In this document: piece after piece, positions 5,479-12,168 of the stretch
How positions within the stretch are numbered: position 1 is the first letter of the stretch
Layout of the letters: each line of letters opens with the position of its first letter
DNA from: JBBRUG01 sp038247995
GTDB lineage: Bacteria > Chloroflexota > Chloroflexia > Chloroflexales > Chloroflexaceae
Reading direction: 5' to 3'
NCBI GenBank assembly: GCA_038247995.1
Contig: JBBRUG010000148.1
Span: 1 to 13,894, forward strand
Length of the DNA: 13,894 nucleotides
Program-made: the position numbers and the translations under genes
Notes under the pieces: generated by a model
Database searches by the model: none
What the model was told of the DNA's origin: nothing
The model's input: the letters and a program-made list of their open reading frames with translations, nothing else

Positions 5479-6264
5479 GTGGAGATTTTTGAAGATCGCG
5501 CAGACTGGGAGGCCGCCTTTCGTACGGGGTGGCTTGAGCATTTCCAACAAACTGGAATAACCGATTTTAAGCAGTACAAGCGCCCGAAGAACAACCTTGC
5601 GCCCAGCGGGCGCGGGATTACGCTGAGTCAGAGTCGGCTCGTGCTGATCTCCTCGGCAGGTGGGTACATGCCCACCAGCCAGACACCCTTCGACGCAGCC
5701 AATCCCCTCGGCGACTATACCATCCGCCTGCTGCCGACCGCAACTCCGTTCGATGCGATCGCCTACGCCCACACGCATTATGATCATACCGCCGTTAACG
5801 CCGACCCCCAGGTACTGCTCCCGCTCGGCCACCTAGCCGATCTGGCGGCAGCAGGCACGATCGGCGCCCTGACGCCGAATCTGATCAGCTTTATGGGCTA
5901 CCAACCTGACGTGGGGCGAGTGCTCGACGAGCTGATCCCCGCCATTGTAGCTGCGGTCCAGGCTGAAGAAGCCCATGCCGCCCTGCTTGTCCCCAGCTGA
6001 CCGCTCTGTAGCCAGTCCGTGGGACTGGTCGCGCGCGCGTTGGAACTGCAAGGTGTTGCCACAACCCTGACGAGTTGGAACGGCGGCGTGACCCGGCTGA
6101 CAATGCCGCCCCGCGCCACCTTTACCCGGCTCGCGCGCGGGGCAACGCTGGGCCGGCCCGGCGATCCGGCGCAGCAACGGCGTGTTTTAGACGCCACGCT
6201 GGCCCTGCTGGCGCAAGCTGCGCCGCTCGATCCGCTGCAACTTGATGAACAGCTTGCGGCGTAG
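5479..6264 (+). CDS. GrdB/PrdB-like selenoprotein (glycine/sarcosine/betaine reductase selenoprotein B family), Sec174
   Basis: The 261-aa product includes selenocysteine at codon 174, a TGA at 5998-6000. The frame before the TGA carries family hallmarks: a WLEHFQQTGI N-terminal region, SSAGGYMPTSQTPFD (59-72), AHTHYDHTAVNADP (97-110), LPLGHLADLAAAGTIGALTP and SFMGYQPD (137-144). After the TGA the same frame continues without a stop: U-P-L-C-S-Q-SVGLVARALELQG, MPPRATFTRL, LGRPGDPAQQR. U-x-x-C is the redox centre of this family, where Cys homologues have C-P-x-C. A hairpin suited to be a SECIS follows. The start is GTG with AAGGAG 5 nt upstream. The reductive substrate is unknown: single-gene relatives lack the other glycine-reductase subunits, as here. 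It needs selABCD elsewhere in the genome. The stop lies 17 bp from the convergent nitroreductase end. Confidence 0.85.
5998..6000 (+). other. In-frame TGA proposed to be read as selenocysteine
   Basis: This is codon 174 of the GrdB-like gene, in context VPS-U-PLC. The frame is open and family-like on both sides of the TGA, and the position is the known Sec/Cys position of the family. Confidence 0.83.
6012..6028 (+). promoter_or_regulatory. Candidate bacterial SECIS element
   Basis: CCAGTCC (6012-6018) and GGACTGG (6022-6028) form a perfect 7-bp stem around the loop GTG. Eighteen bases separate the TGA from the loop, within the range reported for bacterial SECIS elements (roughly 16-37), and the first loop base is G, as required for SelB recognition. 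Confidence 0.75.
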
Positions 6265-6281
6265 GCCATAGGTGGACAAGA

Positions 6282-6995
6282 TTAGCGCTCAGGGCCAAAA
6301 TGATGGACTAGTACCTGTTCCAGCGGTTTCTTGGTGATCGCCGGCACGGTCGCACTTTCGGCAGGACAACCAACTGGGATCAGCACATAGGGCCGCTCGT
6401 TTGGCGGGCGCTGTAAGAGTTCCGCAAGGAAGCCCATTGGGCTAGGCGTATGCGTGAGCGTCGCCAGGCCTGCGTGGGTCAGCGCGGCGAGTAAAATCCC
6501 CACCGCGATCCCGACCGACTCTTTTACATAGTAATGCTTGACTTTGTGCTCGCCTGCGGGGCCATGGGTCAGTCCATAGGGCTGCTCAAATACGACAATC
6601 AGATACGGCGCGTCGGTGAGGTGGGGCTTCTGCCAAGCGGTACCGAGCGGTGCAAGCGCTGCACGCCACTCGTCCGACATGCGCCGGGCATAACTCTCGC
6701 GCTCTTCAGCCTCGGCGGCTGCGCGGATCTGCTGCTTGAGTTGCGGGTCGCTAACGACCACGAAGGTCCAGGGTTGTTGATTCGCGCCGCTTGGAGCGAG
6801 GGCGGCAGCGCGGATTGCTTGCTCGATCAGCGTGAACGGCACCGGCGTTGAAGCAAAATCGCGCACACTCCGCCGACAGGCCATGGTCGCCAAAAACTGC
6901 GCGGCTGCCGCTTGCTGTTCTTCCAGCGTAAGCTGATGATGTTCGTACCGAACCGGCGTATAAGGCGGGTGAGGGGGGAGTTCTTCAGTTGCCAT
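6282..6995 (-). CDS. Nitroreductase-family flavoprotein, iodotyrosine deiodinase-like
   Basis: This 237-aa FMN enzyme of the nitroreductase fold has the features of the iodotyrosine deiodinase subgroup, which removes halide from halotyrosines by reduction. The flavin-binding motif RRSVRDF lies at residues 41-47 and PSGANQQPW at 68-76. The lid residues that grip the amino-acid zwitterion of the substrate in known deiodinases are all present: Glu98 and Tyr102 in ERESYARRM, and Lys123 in AWQKPHL. The remainder (APYLIVVFE, HYYVKESVGIAVGILLAALTHAGL, TPSPMGFL, RPPNERPYVLIPVG, KKPLEQ) aligns with the same family end to end. The ATG at 6995 has AAGGAGG 4 nt upstream and is chosen over 7025. It is divergent from the fluoride channel genes. 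Activity on halotyrosine is an inference; other nitroaromatic or quinone substrates are possible. Confidence 0.88.
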   Translation of the reverse strand: MATEELPPHPPYTPVRYEHHQLTLEEQQAAAAQFLATMACRRSVRDFASTPVPFTLIEQAIRAAALAPSGANQQPWTFVVVSDPQLKQQIRAAAEAEERESYARRMSDEWRAALAPLGTAWQKPHLTDAPYLIVVFEQPYGLTHGPAGEHKVKHYYVKESVGIAVGILLAALTHAGLATLTHTPSPMGFLAELLQRPPNERPYVLIPVGCPAESATVPAITKKPLEQVLVHHFGPER

Positions 6996-7133
6996 TGGGC
7001 CTCCTTGTGCGAGGCAGTGTGCCACAGATGGCCGGGGCCGTCTACCTTCGGCACATTTAATCCGCGCTGCGCGCTACTCAGGGTGCGAAAACCGCGACAT
7101 ACGAAACCGACCATTGAAGGATCCAATGCCTCT

Positions 7134-7679
7134 ATGCAGCCTGAGCAGATCGACGATCCAGCTACCAATAGATCTGCGCGCGACGACCCGAGCGTAATCA
7201 CGCCCAAGCCCGACGCTACTGTCGCCGAGCGTGGCGCACCTGAACGGCGAGAAGGGAACTTCTGCGCCCGACTGCCGGCAACGGAATTGGCGATCGCTTT
7301 GGGCGCAATGCTGGGGGCTGGCGCCCGCTTTACAGTTGGCAATCTCGCTGGCTCATTTGCGCCAGCTGGAATGCCCTTCGGCACGCTCGCCGTCAATCTA
7401 GTAGGTTGCCTTTTGATCGGGATCATGCAGACGCTGTTCCTCGATCTGATCCAAGTGCGGCGCGAAGTGCAGTTATTCGTTTCGGTGGGCTTCCTGGGCG
7501 GACTAACCACCTTTTCCACCGTCAGCGTTGAAACCGTCAGACTCATTCAAAGCGGTGCGCTGCCGACAGCCGCCGGCTATCAGGTTATTTCGCTGATCGG
7601 AGGGGTGGTTGCCGCCTTCCTGGGCATTATGCTGGCCCAAGTTGGGTATCGCATGCTGACGCGCGGGAGCGGCCGATGA
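7134..7679 (+). CDS. crcB: Fluoride channel FluC/CrcB, first subunit (extended N-terminus)
   Basis: This 181-aa inner-membrane subunit of the Fluc/CrcB fluoride exporter class has four helices after a hydrophilic extension of about 48 residues that ordinary CrcB proteins (about 125 aa) lack. Family residues seen are GAMLGAGARF (Arg65), PFGTLAVNLVG (Asn88) and GFLGGLTTFSTVSVE (TTFS at 125-128). The second phenylalanine of the pore 'Phe box' (TTFS-x-F) is Val130 here. The next gene starts in the stop codon of this one (ATGA, 7676-7679), so the two are made together and probably form a heterodimer. The ATG at 7134 has a distant AAGGA; an earlier start in the same frame cannot be excluded. No fluoride riboswitch is seen upstream. 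Confidence 0.88.
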   Translation: MQPEQIDDPATNRSARDDPSVITPKPDATVAERGAPERREGNFCARLPATELAIALGAMLGAGARFTVGNLAGSFAPAGMPFGTLAVNLVGCLLIGIMQTLFLDLIQVRREVQLFVSVGFLGGLTTFSTVSVETVRLIQSGALPTAAGYQVISLIGGVVAAFLGIMLAQVGYRMLTRGSGR

Positions 7680-8050
7680 CCTATCTCTGCTTGGCCATTG
7701 GCGCCATCCTTGGCGCGTTATGCCGCTATCATGTCGTGCGGCTGATCGCGGCCCGGCAGGGCGATACCTTTCCGCTCGGCACCTTCCTCGTGAATAGCAG
7801 CGGGAGCTTGCTGCTGGGCCTGCTCGCCGGCCTGGTCGCTACCCATCCCGGCTGGCCGATCACAGCGATCCAGGTGATCGCCGGGAGCGGCTTCTGTGCC
7901 ACATACACCACCTTCTCGTCATTTATCTTCGAAACAATCCGGCTCTGGCGTCAGGGCAGTCGCTACGCGGCGCTCACCAATCTGTGTGGACAACCTGTGC
8001 TTGGCCTGCTCTGCGCCTGGTTGGGGATTATGCTTGGTACGGCGCTGTAG
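7676..8050 (+). CDS. crcB: Fluoride channel FluC/CrcB, second subunit
   Basis: This 124-aa four-helix membrane protein has the standard CrcB length. Conserved features are GAILGALCRY (Arg17), PLGTFLVNSSGSLLLG (Asn40) and the pore motif TTFSSF (78-83), with both Phe-box residues, Phe80 and Phe83. Channels of this family are dual-topology dimers that let fluoride leave the cell. Paired genes, as here, usually encode oppositely oriented partners. The ATG overlaps the stop of the first subunit by the ATGA arrangement. The gene ends 35 bp before the UvrA-like remnant, with no evident terminator. Confidence 0.93.
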   Translation: MTYLCLAIGAILGALCRYHVVRLIAARQGDTFPLGTFLVNSSGSLLLGLLAGLVATHPGWPITAIQVIAGSGFCATYTTFSSFIFETIRLWRQGSRYAALTNLCGQPVLGLLCAWLGIMLGTAL

Positions 8051-8085
8051 CCGATCCGGCGTGCCTACAATAGGCTTGGCCAACA

Positions 8086-8373
8086 TTGACTGCGAAGGGC
8101 AGCGTCTATGTGATGGATGAACCAACTACCGGGCTGCATCTCTCCGATATCGGCCTGTTGATGGGCATTATTGATCGGCTCGTTGATGCGAAGAATACCG
8201 TGATCCTGATCGAGCATCATCTGGACGTGATCCGCCAGGCCGACTGGGTGATCGATCTCGGCCCTGAAGGCGGAAGCCAGGGCGGGCAGGTGATCTTTAC
8301 CGGCACGCCGGCAGCGCTCTGTAGCGCTGAGGGTTCGCTGACCGGCGCGCATCTGGCTCAGAGCGTGCGGTAA
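8086..8373 (+). pseudogene. UvrA-like ATPase, C-terminal fragment
   Basis: Only the last ~95 codons of a UvrA-type ABC ATPase remain. They include Walker B and D-loop (VYVMDEPTTGLH), the switch histidine (VILIEHHLDVI), the UvrA signature ADWVIDLGPEGG, and a short tail GTPAALCSAEGSLTGAHL. The tail and GSVYVMDEPTTGLHLSDI resemble the shorter UvrA paralogues of Actinobacteria and Chloroflexota rather than repair UvrA itself. No Walker A, zinc modules or ABC signature precede it: the homology starts about 8092, only 35-40 bp after the crcB stop. A TTG at 8086 could start a peptide but has no ribosome binding site. It is best explained as what remains after a deletion or insertion event. Confidence 0.87.
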
Positions 8374-8449
8374 GCGCAGATCGGACGTGATCTTGGGCGA
8401 GCAGCACTCCTAGTCCGTCCGAGCGTTTCGGCGCAGTTCGCGTGAGGCT

Positions 8450-8472
8450 CGGAGCGGGCTGCGCCCGCTCCG
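8450..8472. repeat. GC-rich hairpin, 10-bp perfect stem
   Basis: CGGAGCGGGC (8450-8459) pairs with GCCCGCTCCG (8463-8472) around TGC. On the plus strand A-rich rather than T-rich sequence follows, so it is REP-like more than a rho-independent terminator. It may still insulate the fusion gene from upstream transcription. Confidence 0.65.
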
Positions 8473-8490
8473 AAAAACCCTTTCCCAACC

Positions 8491-8509
8491 CGTCAGACGA
8501 AGTCTGACG
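8491..8509 (+). repeat. Second hairpin CGTCAGAC-GAA-GTCTGACG in the leader of the fusion gene
   Basis: A perfect 8-bp stem with a GAA loop lies 22 bp before the ATG at 8532. ACGAAG recurs three times around it (8497, 8507 and 8518), the last copy forming part of the Shine-Dalgarno GAAGGA. It could modulate translation. Confidence 0.6.
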
Positions 8510-8531
8510 AAGTAACTACGAAGGAAAACCA

Positions 8532-9785
8532 ATGAACATTCACGCTGTACGCACATGCTACGACTACCATTACTGGGCGAACAAACAGATCCTGACGGCC
8601 GGCAGCCAGGTTAGCCCGGAGCAATTTATCGCCCCGACAACCCACAGCTTCGGCAGCTTGCGCGGCACCCTGGTGCATATGTTAGACTCAGACTGCGGCT
8701 GGCGGATGTTATGCCAGCACGGCTCCCTGGCTGCTTTCCGCGCGCTCGCAGAGCAGGCCTTTCCAACTATCGACGTCCTGACCCAGCAGTACAATGCCGA
8801 AGAACAGGCCATGCGCGCCTACCTCGCCGGCCTCAGCGACGCCGATCTGGTCGAATCTGTTCGTTACACCGTCGATAACGGGCAGCGGCGCGAACGCATC
8901 TTATGGCACTGCCTGTGGCATGTCGTCAATCATGGCACGCAACACCGCACATTGATTGATCACGATAACCTGGAAGAATTTGCCGATCCCGCAGCCTACG
9001 ACATCGAAGTGAACAATGCTGCCGGGATCGCGTTCTATACCGCCCTGGCCCAGGAAACCGGCGGGCCGGTGCTTGATATCGCCTGCGGCACCGGCCGGGT
9101 GACGCTTCCGATTGCGCAGTTGGGCATTCCCATCACCGGACTGGATCTCGTTCCCGGTATGCTGGAGCGGGCGCGCAGGAAGTCGGTTGGGCTGCCGATC
9201 CAATGGATCACGGGCGATGCGCGCACATTCGATCTCGAAGAGCGGTTTAAGCTAATCTTCCTCACCGGCAACGCCTTCCAGGCCTTTCTTACCCGCGCCG
9301 ACCAGGAGGCGCTGTTGGAGCGTGTTCACGCTCACCTGCACGACGAGGGCCTGTTTGCCTTCGAGACGCGCAATCCACGCTGGGCCAGCCATAAGATTCT
9401 GCACCAGGAGGCGCAATGGCGCAACCTGGGCGATCCACCGACCCGCCGCCCGCTGATTGCCAACCTGGAAACCAACCTTGAGGAAGAGGCATGGCCGAAC
9501 ACCAGCGACAGCGCCGGCCGCGAGGTGCGGATCACCCGCACACAGGCCTATGATCATGTCGCGCAAATTTTGCACTGGACAACCTATCGGCGTTGGCATG
9601 TAGGCGCTGAGGAGCAGACCCGAATCGCCCGCACAGCGCTGCGCTACACCTTCCCGCAGGAGCTTGATGCGCTGCTGCACTATAACGGCTTCAGCGTCAT
9701 CCGGCGCTACGGCGACTGGGATCTGGAGCCGCTGAGCGCCGACAGCAAGAGTATCATTGTGGTCTGTCGCAAAGGCATATTGTGA
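8532..9785 (+). CDS. Fusion of a truncated DinB-like domain and a SAM-dependent methyltransferase
   Basis: This 417-aa cytoplasmic protein has two parts. Residues 1-140 are a DinB/YfiT four-helix metal-binding domain with the three-histidine site: His49 in GTLVHML, and His134 and His138 in NHGTQHR. Members normally continue about 25-30 residues in the fourth helix, which is missing. Residues 141-417 are a complete class I methyltransferase: IDHDNLEEFADP opening, motif I VLDIACGTGRV (180-190), GLDLVPGMLERAR, GDARTFDL and IFLTGNAFQAFLTRADQEALL. Codon 141 is TTG, exactly where free-standing relatives begin with M-IDHDNLEEF. This points to an in-frame deletion joining two former neighbours. The methyltransferase half looks able to fold; the DinB half may be impaired. 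The start has GAAGGA 7-8 nt upstream. The methyl acceptor is unknown. Confidence 0.85.
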   Translation: MNIHAVRTCYDYHYWANKQILTAGSQVSPEQFIAPTTHSFGSLRGTLVHMLDSDCGWRMLCQHGSLAAFRALAEQAFPTIDVLTQQYNAEEQAMRAYLAGLSDADLVESVRYTVDNGQRRERILWHCLWHVVNHGTQHRTLIDHDNLEEFADPAAYDIEVNNAAGIAFYTALAQETGGPVLDIACGTGRVTLPIAQLGIPITGLDLVPGMLERARRKSVGLPIQWITGDARTFDLEERFKLIFLTGNAFQAFLTRADQEALLERVHAHLHDEGLFAFETRNPRWASHKILHQEAQWRNLGDPPTRRPLIANLETNLEEEAWPNTSDSAGREVRITRTQAYDHVAQILHWTTYRRWHVGAEEQTRIARTALRYTFPQELDALLHYNGFSVIRRYGDWDLEPLSADSKSIIVVCRKGIL

Positions 9786-10015
9786 CGATCGCCGGTGCGA
9801 CCCAGTTCAGTGGCGGTTGAGGCCGCCATAGCCGAAACGGATAGAGCACAAGTAAATCCGCAAGTATATGCAACCCAAACCTTACAAGCGCATACACTCG
9901 GCAAAAGGTTATCTAGTTGTGGTAGTATAAGCCTGGATTCGGCAGTAATGGCCTGGGTTAGTTCTCATGTGTGCAGCGCCGGCACAGCCAACACCATGGC
10001 CATTGTTGGAGGCAG

Positions 10016-10360
10016 ATGATCCACAACGAATCGGCGGCAAACGCAACCCGACGCCCGAAGCGAACCCGCACATACCTCCGCATTGGCGCCTTTATCGCGC
10101 TGGCAATTGGGCTGATGCTCATGCTGTACGGCACGCTGGCCGATCCGTTTTTAATCCCATTTCAGGACTTTGCGGCGATGCCAGCGGCGCAACAGGCGGA
10201 TTATAGCGCCCGCGCTGCGACGATGCATAGCGTTCGTAGCGATCAAACTAACCCCGCTGCACCCGAGGAATTCGTCGCCGCCGGAATTGCCGCCCTACGC
10301 GCTGGACATCGTGAGGAAGCCCGCAGCTTGCTGATGCGCGCCGTGCGCTGTCTGAAATAG
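10016..10360 (+). CDS. Hypothetical single-span membrane protein
   Basis: This 114-aa protein is not recognised as a named family. A basic N-terminus (TRRPKRTRTYLR) is followed by one hydrophobic helix, IGAFIALAIGLMLMLYGTLA (about residues 22-42), then a soluble part that is mildly acidic and alanine-rich. The last 40 residues (PEEFVAAGIAALRAGHREEARSLLMRAVRCL) read like one TPR-type helix pair, though a single repeat is too little to assign. Positive charges before the helix suggest the N-terminus stays inside and the C-terminus faces outward. GGAGG lies only 3 nt before the ATG, which is short but the best available start. The stop is 9 bp before the epimerase gene, so the two are probably one operon. 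Confidence 0.7.
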   Translation: MIHNESAANATRRPKRTRTYLRIGAFIALAIGLMLMLYGTLADPFLIPFQDFAAMPAAQQADYSARAATMHSVRSDQTNPAAPEEFVAAGIAALRAGHREEARSLLMRAVRCLK

Positions 10361-10369
10361 AGAAAAACC

Positions 10370-11323
10370 ATGAAGATCATTCTACCCGGCGGTAGTGGCC
10401 AGGTTGGTACGCTGCTCGCTCGTACCTTTCACGCTGAGGGCCACGATGTTGTGGTGCTGAGCCGGCGTCCCAACGCGGCCCCCTGGCGCAATCTGCCGTG
10501 GGACGGTGGATCGGTTGGCGCCTGGGCCAATGCGATCGACGGGGCCGACGTGGTGATCAACCTGGCCGGGCGCAATGTCAACTGTCGGTATACGCCCGCA
10601 AACCGGCGTGAGATTCTCGGCTCACGCGTGACGGCAACGCGGGCGGTTGGCCAGGCGATTGCCCGCGCCAAGCGCCCACCGGCGGTCTGGCTGCAGGCCA
10701 GCACAGCAACGATCTATGCGCACCGCTTTGATGCGCCCAATGATGAAATCAACGGACAGATCGGCGGCGCCGAGCCGGACGCACCGGCATCCTGGCGCTT
10801 CAGCATTCAGGTCGCGCAGGCCTGGGAGCAAGCAGCGCTCCAGGCCACTGCACCGCAGACCCGGCTGGTGTTGATGCGGGCCGCGATGATTATGAGCCCC
10901 GATCGCGGCGGCATTTTCGACACGTTGCTGCGCCTCGTTCGGTTGGGCCTGGGCGGATCGGTGGCTGGTGGGCGGCAATACGTCTCCTGGCTACACGACA
11001 CCGACTTCATCGAGGCGGTGCGCTGGCTGATCGCGCACAACGACCTGCGGGGCGCTGTGAATCTGGCGGCGCCCGAACCGTTGCCCTACAGCGCGTTTAT
11101 GCGGGCGCTACGCGAGGCCTGGGGTATGCCGATCGGTCTGCCGGCCACACGTGCGATGGTGGAAATCGGCACCTTCCTGATGCGCACCGAAAGCGAGTTG
11201 GCACTAAAGAGTCGCCGCGTCGTGCCTGGTCTGCTTACGGCGTCAGGGTTTCAGTTTCACTACCCAGCGTGGCCCGCCGCCGCCGCCGATCTCTGCCGCC
11301 GCTGGCGGGCGCAAATGCCCTAA
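10370..11323 (+). CDS. TIGR01777-family NAD(P)-dependent epimerase (SDR39U1-like)
   Basis: This 317-aa extended short-chain dehydrogenase has the N-terminal nucleotide loop GGSGQVG (residues 7-13) and the family stretches VVVLSRRP, DGADVVINLAGRNV, RREILGSRVTATRAV, ASTATIYAHRFD, WEQAALQA, RLVLMRAAMIM, GGRQYVSWLHDTDFIEAVRWLI, GAVNLAAPEPLPYSAFMRALREA and the short C-terminal DUF1731 domain (RVVPGLLTASGFQFHYP). The usual catalytic Tyr-x3-Lys of SDRs is not evident, as in many of this family. Members include E. coli YfcH and eukaryotic SDR39U1; the substrate is unknown. The length is normal for the family. The weak AGAGAAAAACC leader suggests translation coupled to the preceding gene. Confidence 0.93.
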   Translation: MKIILPGGSGQVGTLLARTFHAEGHDVVVLSRRPNAAPWRNLPWDGGSVGAWANAIDGADVVINLAGRNVNCRYTPANRREILGSRVTATRAVGQAIARAKRPPAVWLQASTATIYAHRFDAPNDEINGQIGGAEPDAPASWRFSIQVAQAWEQAALQATAPQTRLVLMRAAMIMSPDRGGIFDTLLRLVRLGLGGSVAGGRQYVSWLHDTDFIEAVRWLIAHNDLRGAVNLAAPEPLPYSAFMRALREAWGMPIGLPATRAMVEIGTFLMRTESELALKSRRVVPGLLTASGFQFHYPAWPAAAADLCRRWRAQMP

Positions 11324-11343
11324 TGCCAGACGGCAGGCGGCAC
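11324..11343 (+). repeat. Degenerate post-gene repeat flanking the YaiI gene, left copy
   Basis: TGCCAGACGGCAGGCGGCAC follows the epimerase stop. TGCCAGGACGCAGGCGGCAC (11873-11892) follows the YaiI stop and differs at a few positions. The pair frames the YaiI gene as direct repeats. Confidence 0.6.
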
Positions 11344-11401
11344 AACCGCGTGGCAATGGGGTAAACCTCACGGCAGAATGCAGAAGTGAGCGTGCAGAAT
11401 T

Positions 11402-11863
11402 ATGTTAATCTGGATTGATGCCGATGCCTGCCCACGCGCAGTGAAGGATCTCGTCTTGCGCGCCTCGGCCCGCCGCCAACTTCCGGTGTGCCTGGTCGCC
11501 AACCGACCGCTCAGCGTGCCATCCGCAGCGCTGATCCAGGTTGTTCAGGTAGCTGCGGGCAGCGATGTCGCCGATACCTACATTGCGCAGCACGTGAACG
11601 CCGGCGATCTGGTGATTACCGCCGACATCCCGCTGGCCGCGCTGGTGGTGGCACAAGGCGCAATCGGGCTTGATCCGCGCGGCATTGTGCACACCGCCGA
11701 CACAATTGGCGAACGCCTGGCGGTGCGCGATCTCATGGAGGAACTGCGCTGGGCGGGCGTCGAAACCGGTGGCCCGACTGCGTATAGCGCCGCCGACCGC
11801 CAGCAGTTTGCCCAGGCCCTGGATCAGATTTTGACGCGCTATCAGCCACCCGCCGCCACCTGA
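11402..11863 (+). CDS. YaiI/YqxD (UPF0178) family protein
   Basis: This 153-aa soluble protein has a PIN-like fold of unknown activity (DUF188). The opening IWIDADACP-AVKDLVLRAS holds the conserved Asp pair of the family, followed by the internal VANRPLSVPS, AAGSDVADTYIAQHV, GDLVITADIPLAALVV and GLDPRG. The end, IGERLAVRDLMEELRWAG-ETGGPTAYSAADRQQFAQALDQIL, is the most diagnostic part. The aspartate arrangement resembles metal-dependent nucleases, but nuclease activity has not been settled for the family. The gene lies 78 bp after the epimerase stop and is flanked on both sides by related GC-rich repeats (near 11324 and 11871). It is a good match over its full length. Confidence 0.93.
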   Translation: MLIWIDADACPRAVKDLVLRASARRQLPVCLVANRPLSVPSAALIQVVQVAAGSDVADTYIAQHVNAGDLVITADIPLAALVVAQGAIGLDPRGIVHTADTIGERLAVRDLMEELRWAGVETGGPTAYSAADRQQFAQALDQILTRYQPPAAT

Positions 11864-11872
11864 GCAACCCTA

Positions 11873-11892
11873 GTGCCAGGACGCAGGCGGCA
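11873..11892 (+). repeat. Degenerate post-gene repeat flanking the YaiI gene, right copy
   Basis: It contains the exact 14-mer CAGGACGCAGGCGG (11877-11890) that also occurs at 3293-3306, again just behind a stop codon. Confidence 0.6.
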
Positions 11893-11950
11893 CGGTGGTC
11901 GTCATACGGATCAAGTTAAGGATTTCCGCCGTGTCAGCCCGCACCCCCAA

Positions 11951-12095
11951 CCCCTCTCCCTGAACGGGAGAAGGGCTTCCGCGCGCATCAGGACAATGAA
12001 TTTGTGGCGCCCCCCTGCTCCACGCAGATGGAGCAGGGGGCTGGGGGGATGAGGAATGATGGGCGTTCGGGTCATCCCCGCGCACACGGGAACCC
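11951..12095. repeat. Cluster of three unrelated palindromic (REP-type) repeats
   Basis: Three hairpins fill the gap before the MscS gene. The first pairs 11951-11960 with 11966-11975 (CTCTCCC/GGGAGA, one mismatch). The second pairs CCCCCTGCTCC (12011-12021) with GGAGCAGGGGG (12030-12040), a perfect 11-bp stem. The third is TCATCCCCGCGCACACGGGA with outer GGGT/ACCC (12069-12072 with 12092-12095). The first and third resemble short palindromes spread through many bacterial genomes. A minus-strand frame across them encodes only repeat-derived peptide. The 305-bp gap 11864-12168 holds nothing else I can support. Confidence 0.75.
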
Positions 12096-12168
12096 AGCAA
12101 CATAGCTCGCACAGACTACTAAAGCGCCGCGATTACGCCTGGTACGCTTCTTGCTCGCTCGCGAAGAC

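Noticed and set aside
5767..5787. H-T-H-Y-D-H in the selenoprotein resembles the HxHxDH metal motif of metallo-beta-lactamases.
   Set aside because: The surrounding sequence and the rest of the frame match the GRDB/selenoprotein B family, which carries a similar His/Tyr/Asp stretch. No other metallo-beta-lactamase motifs are present.
3446..6000. A reassigned genetic code in which TGA means tryptophan.
   Set aside because: TGA ends several intact genes here at their family's normal C-terminus (for example the membrane protein at 1986 and the first CrcB at 7679).
6996..7133. A fluoride riboswitch before the crcB genes.
   Set aside because: I could not find the conserved core bases or pseudoknot arrangement in this stretch. 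A covariance search would settle it.
12071..12092. TCATCCCCGCGCACACGGGA resembles a type I-E CRISPR repeat.
   Set aside because: Only one copy exists, with no spacers or cas genes. It fits a common dispersed palindrome better.
11870..12112. An 80-codon minus-strand frame.
   Set aside because: It translates the palindrome cluster (SRVRGDD, PSPVQGEGLGVRA-type peptides typical of repeat-derived frames) and has no family resemblance.
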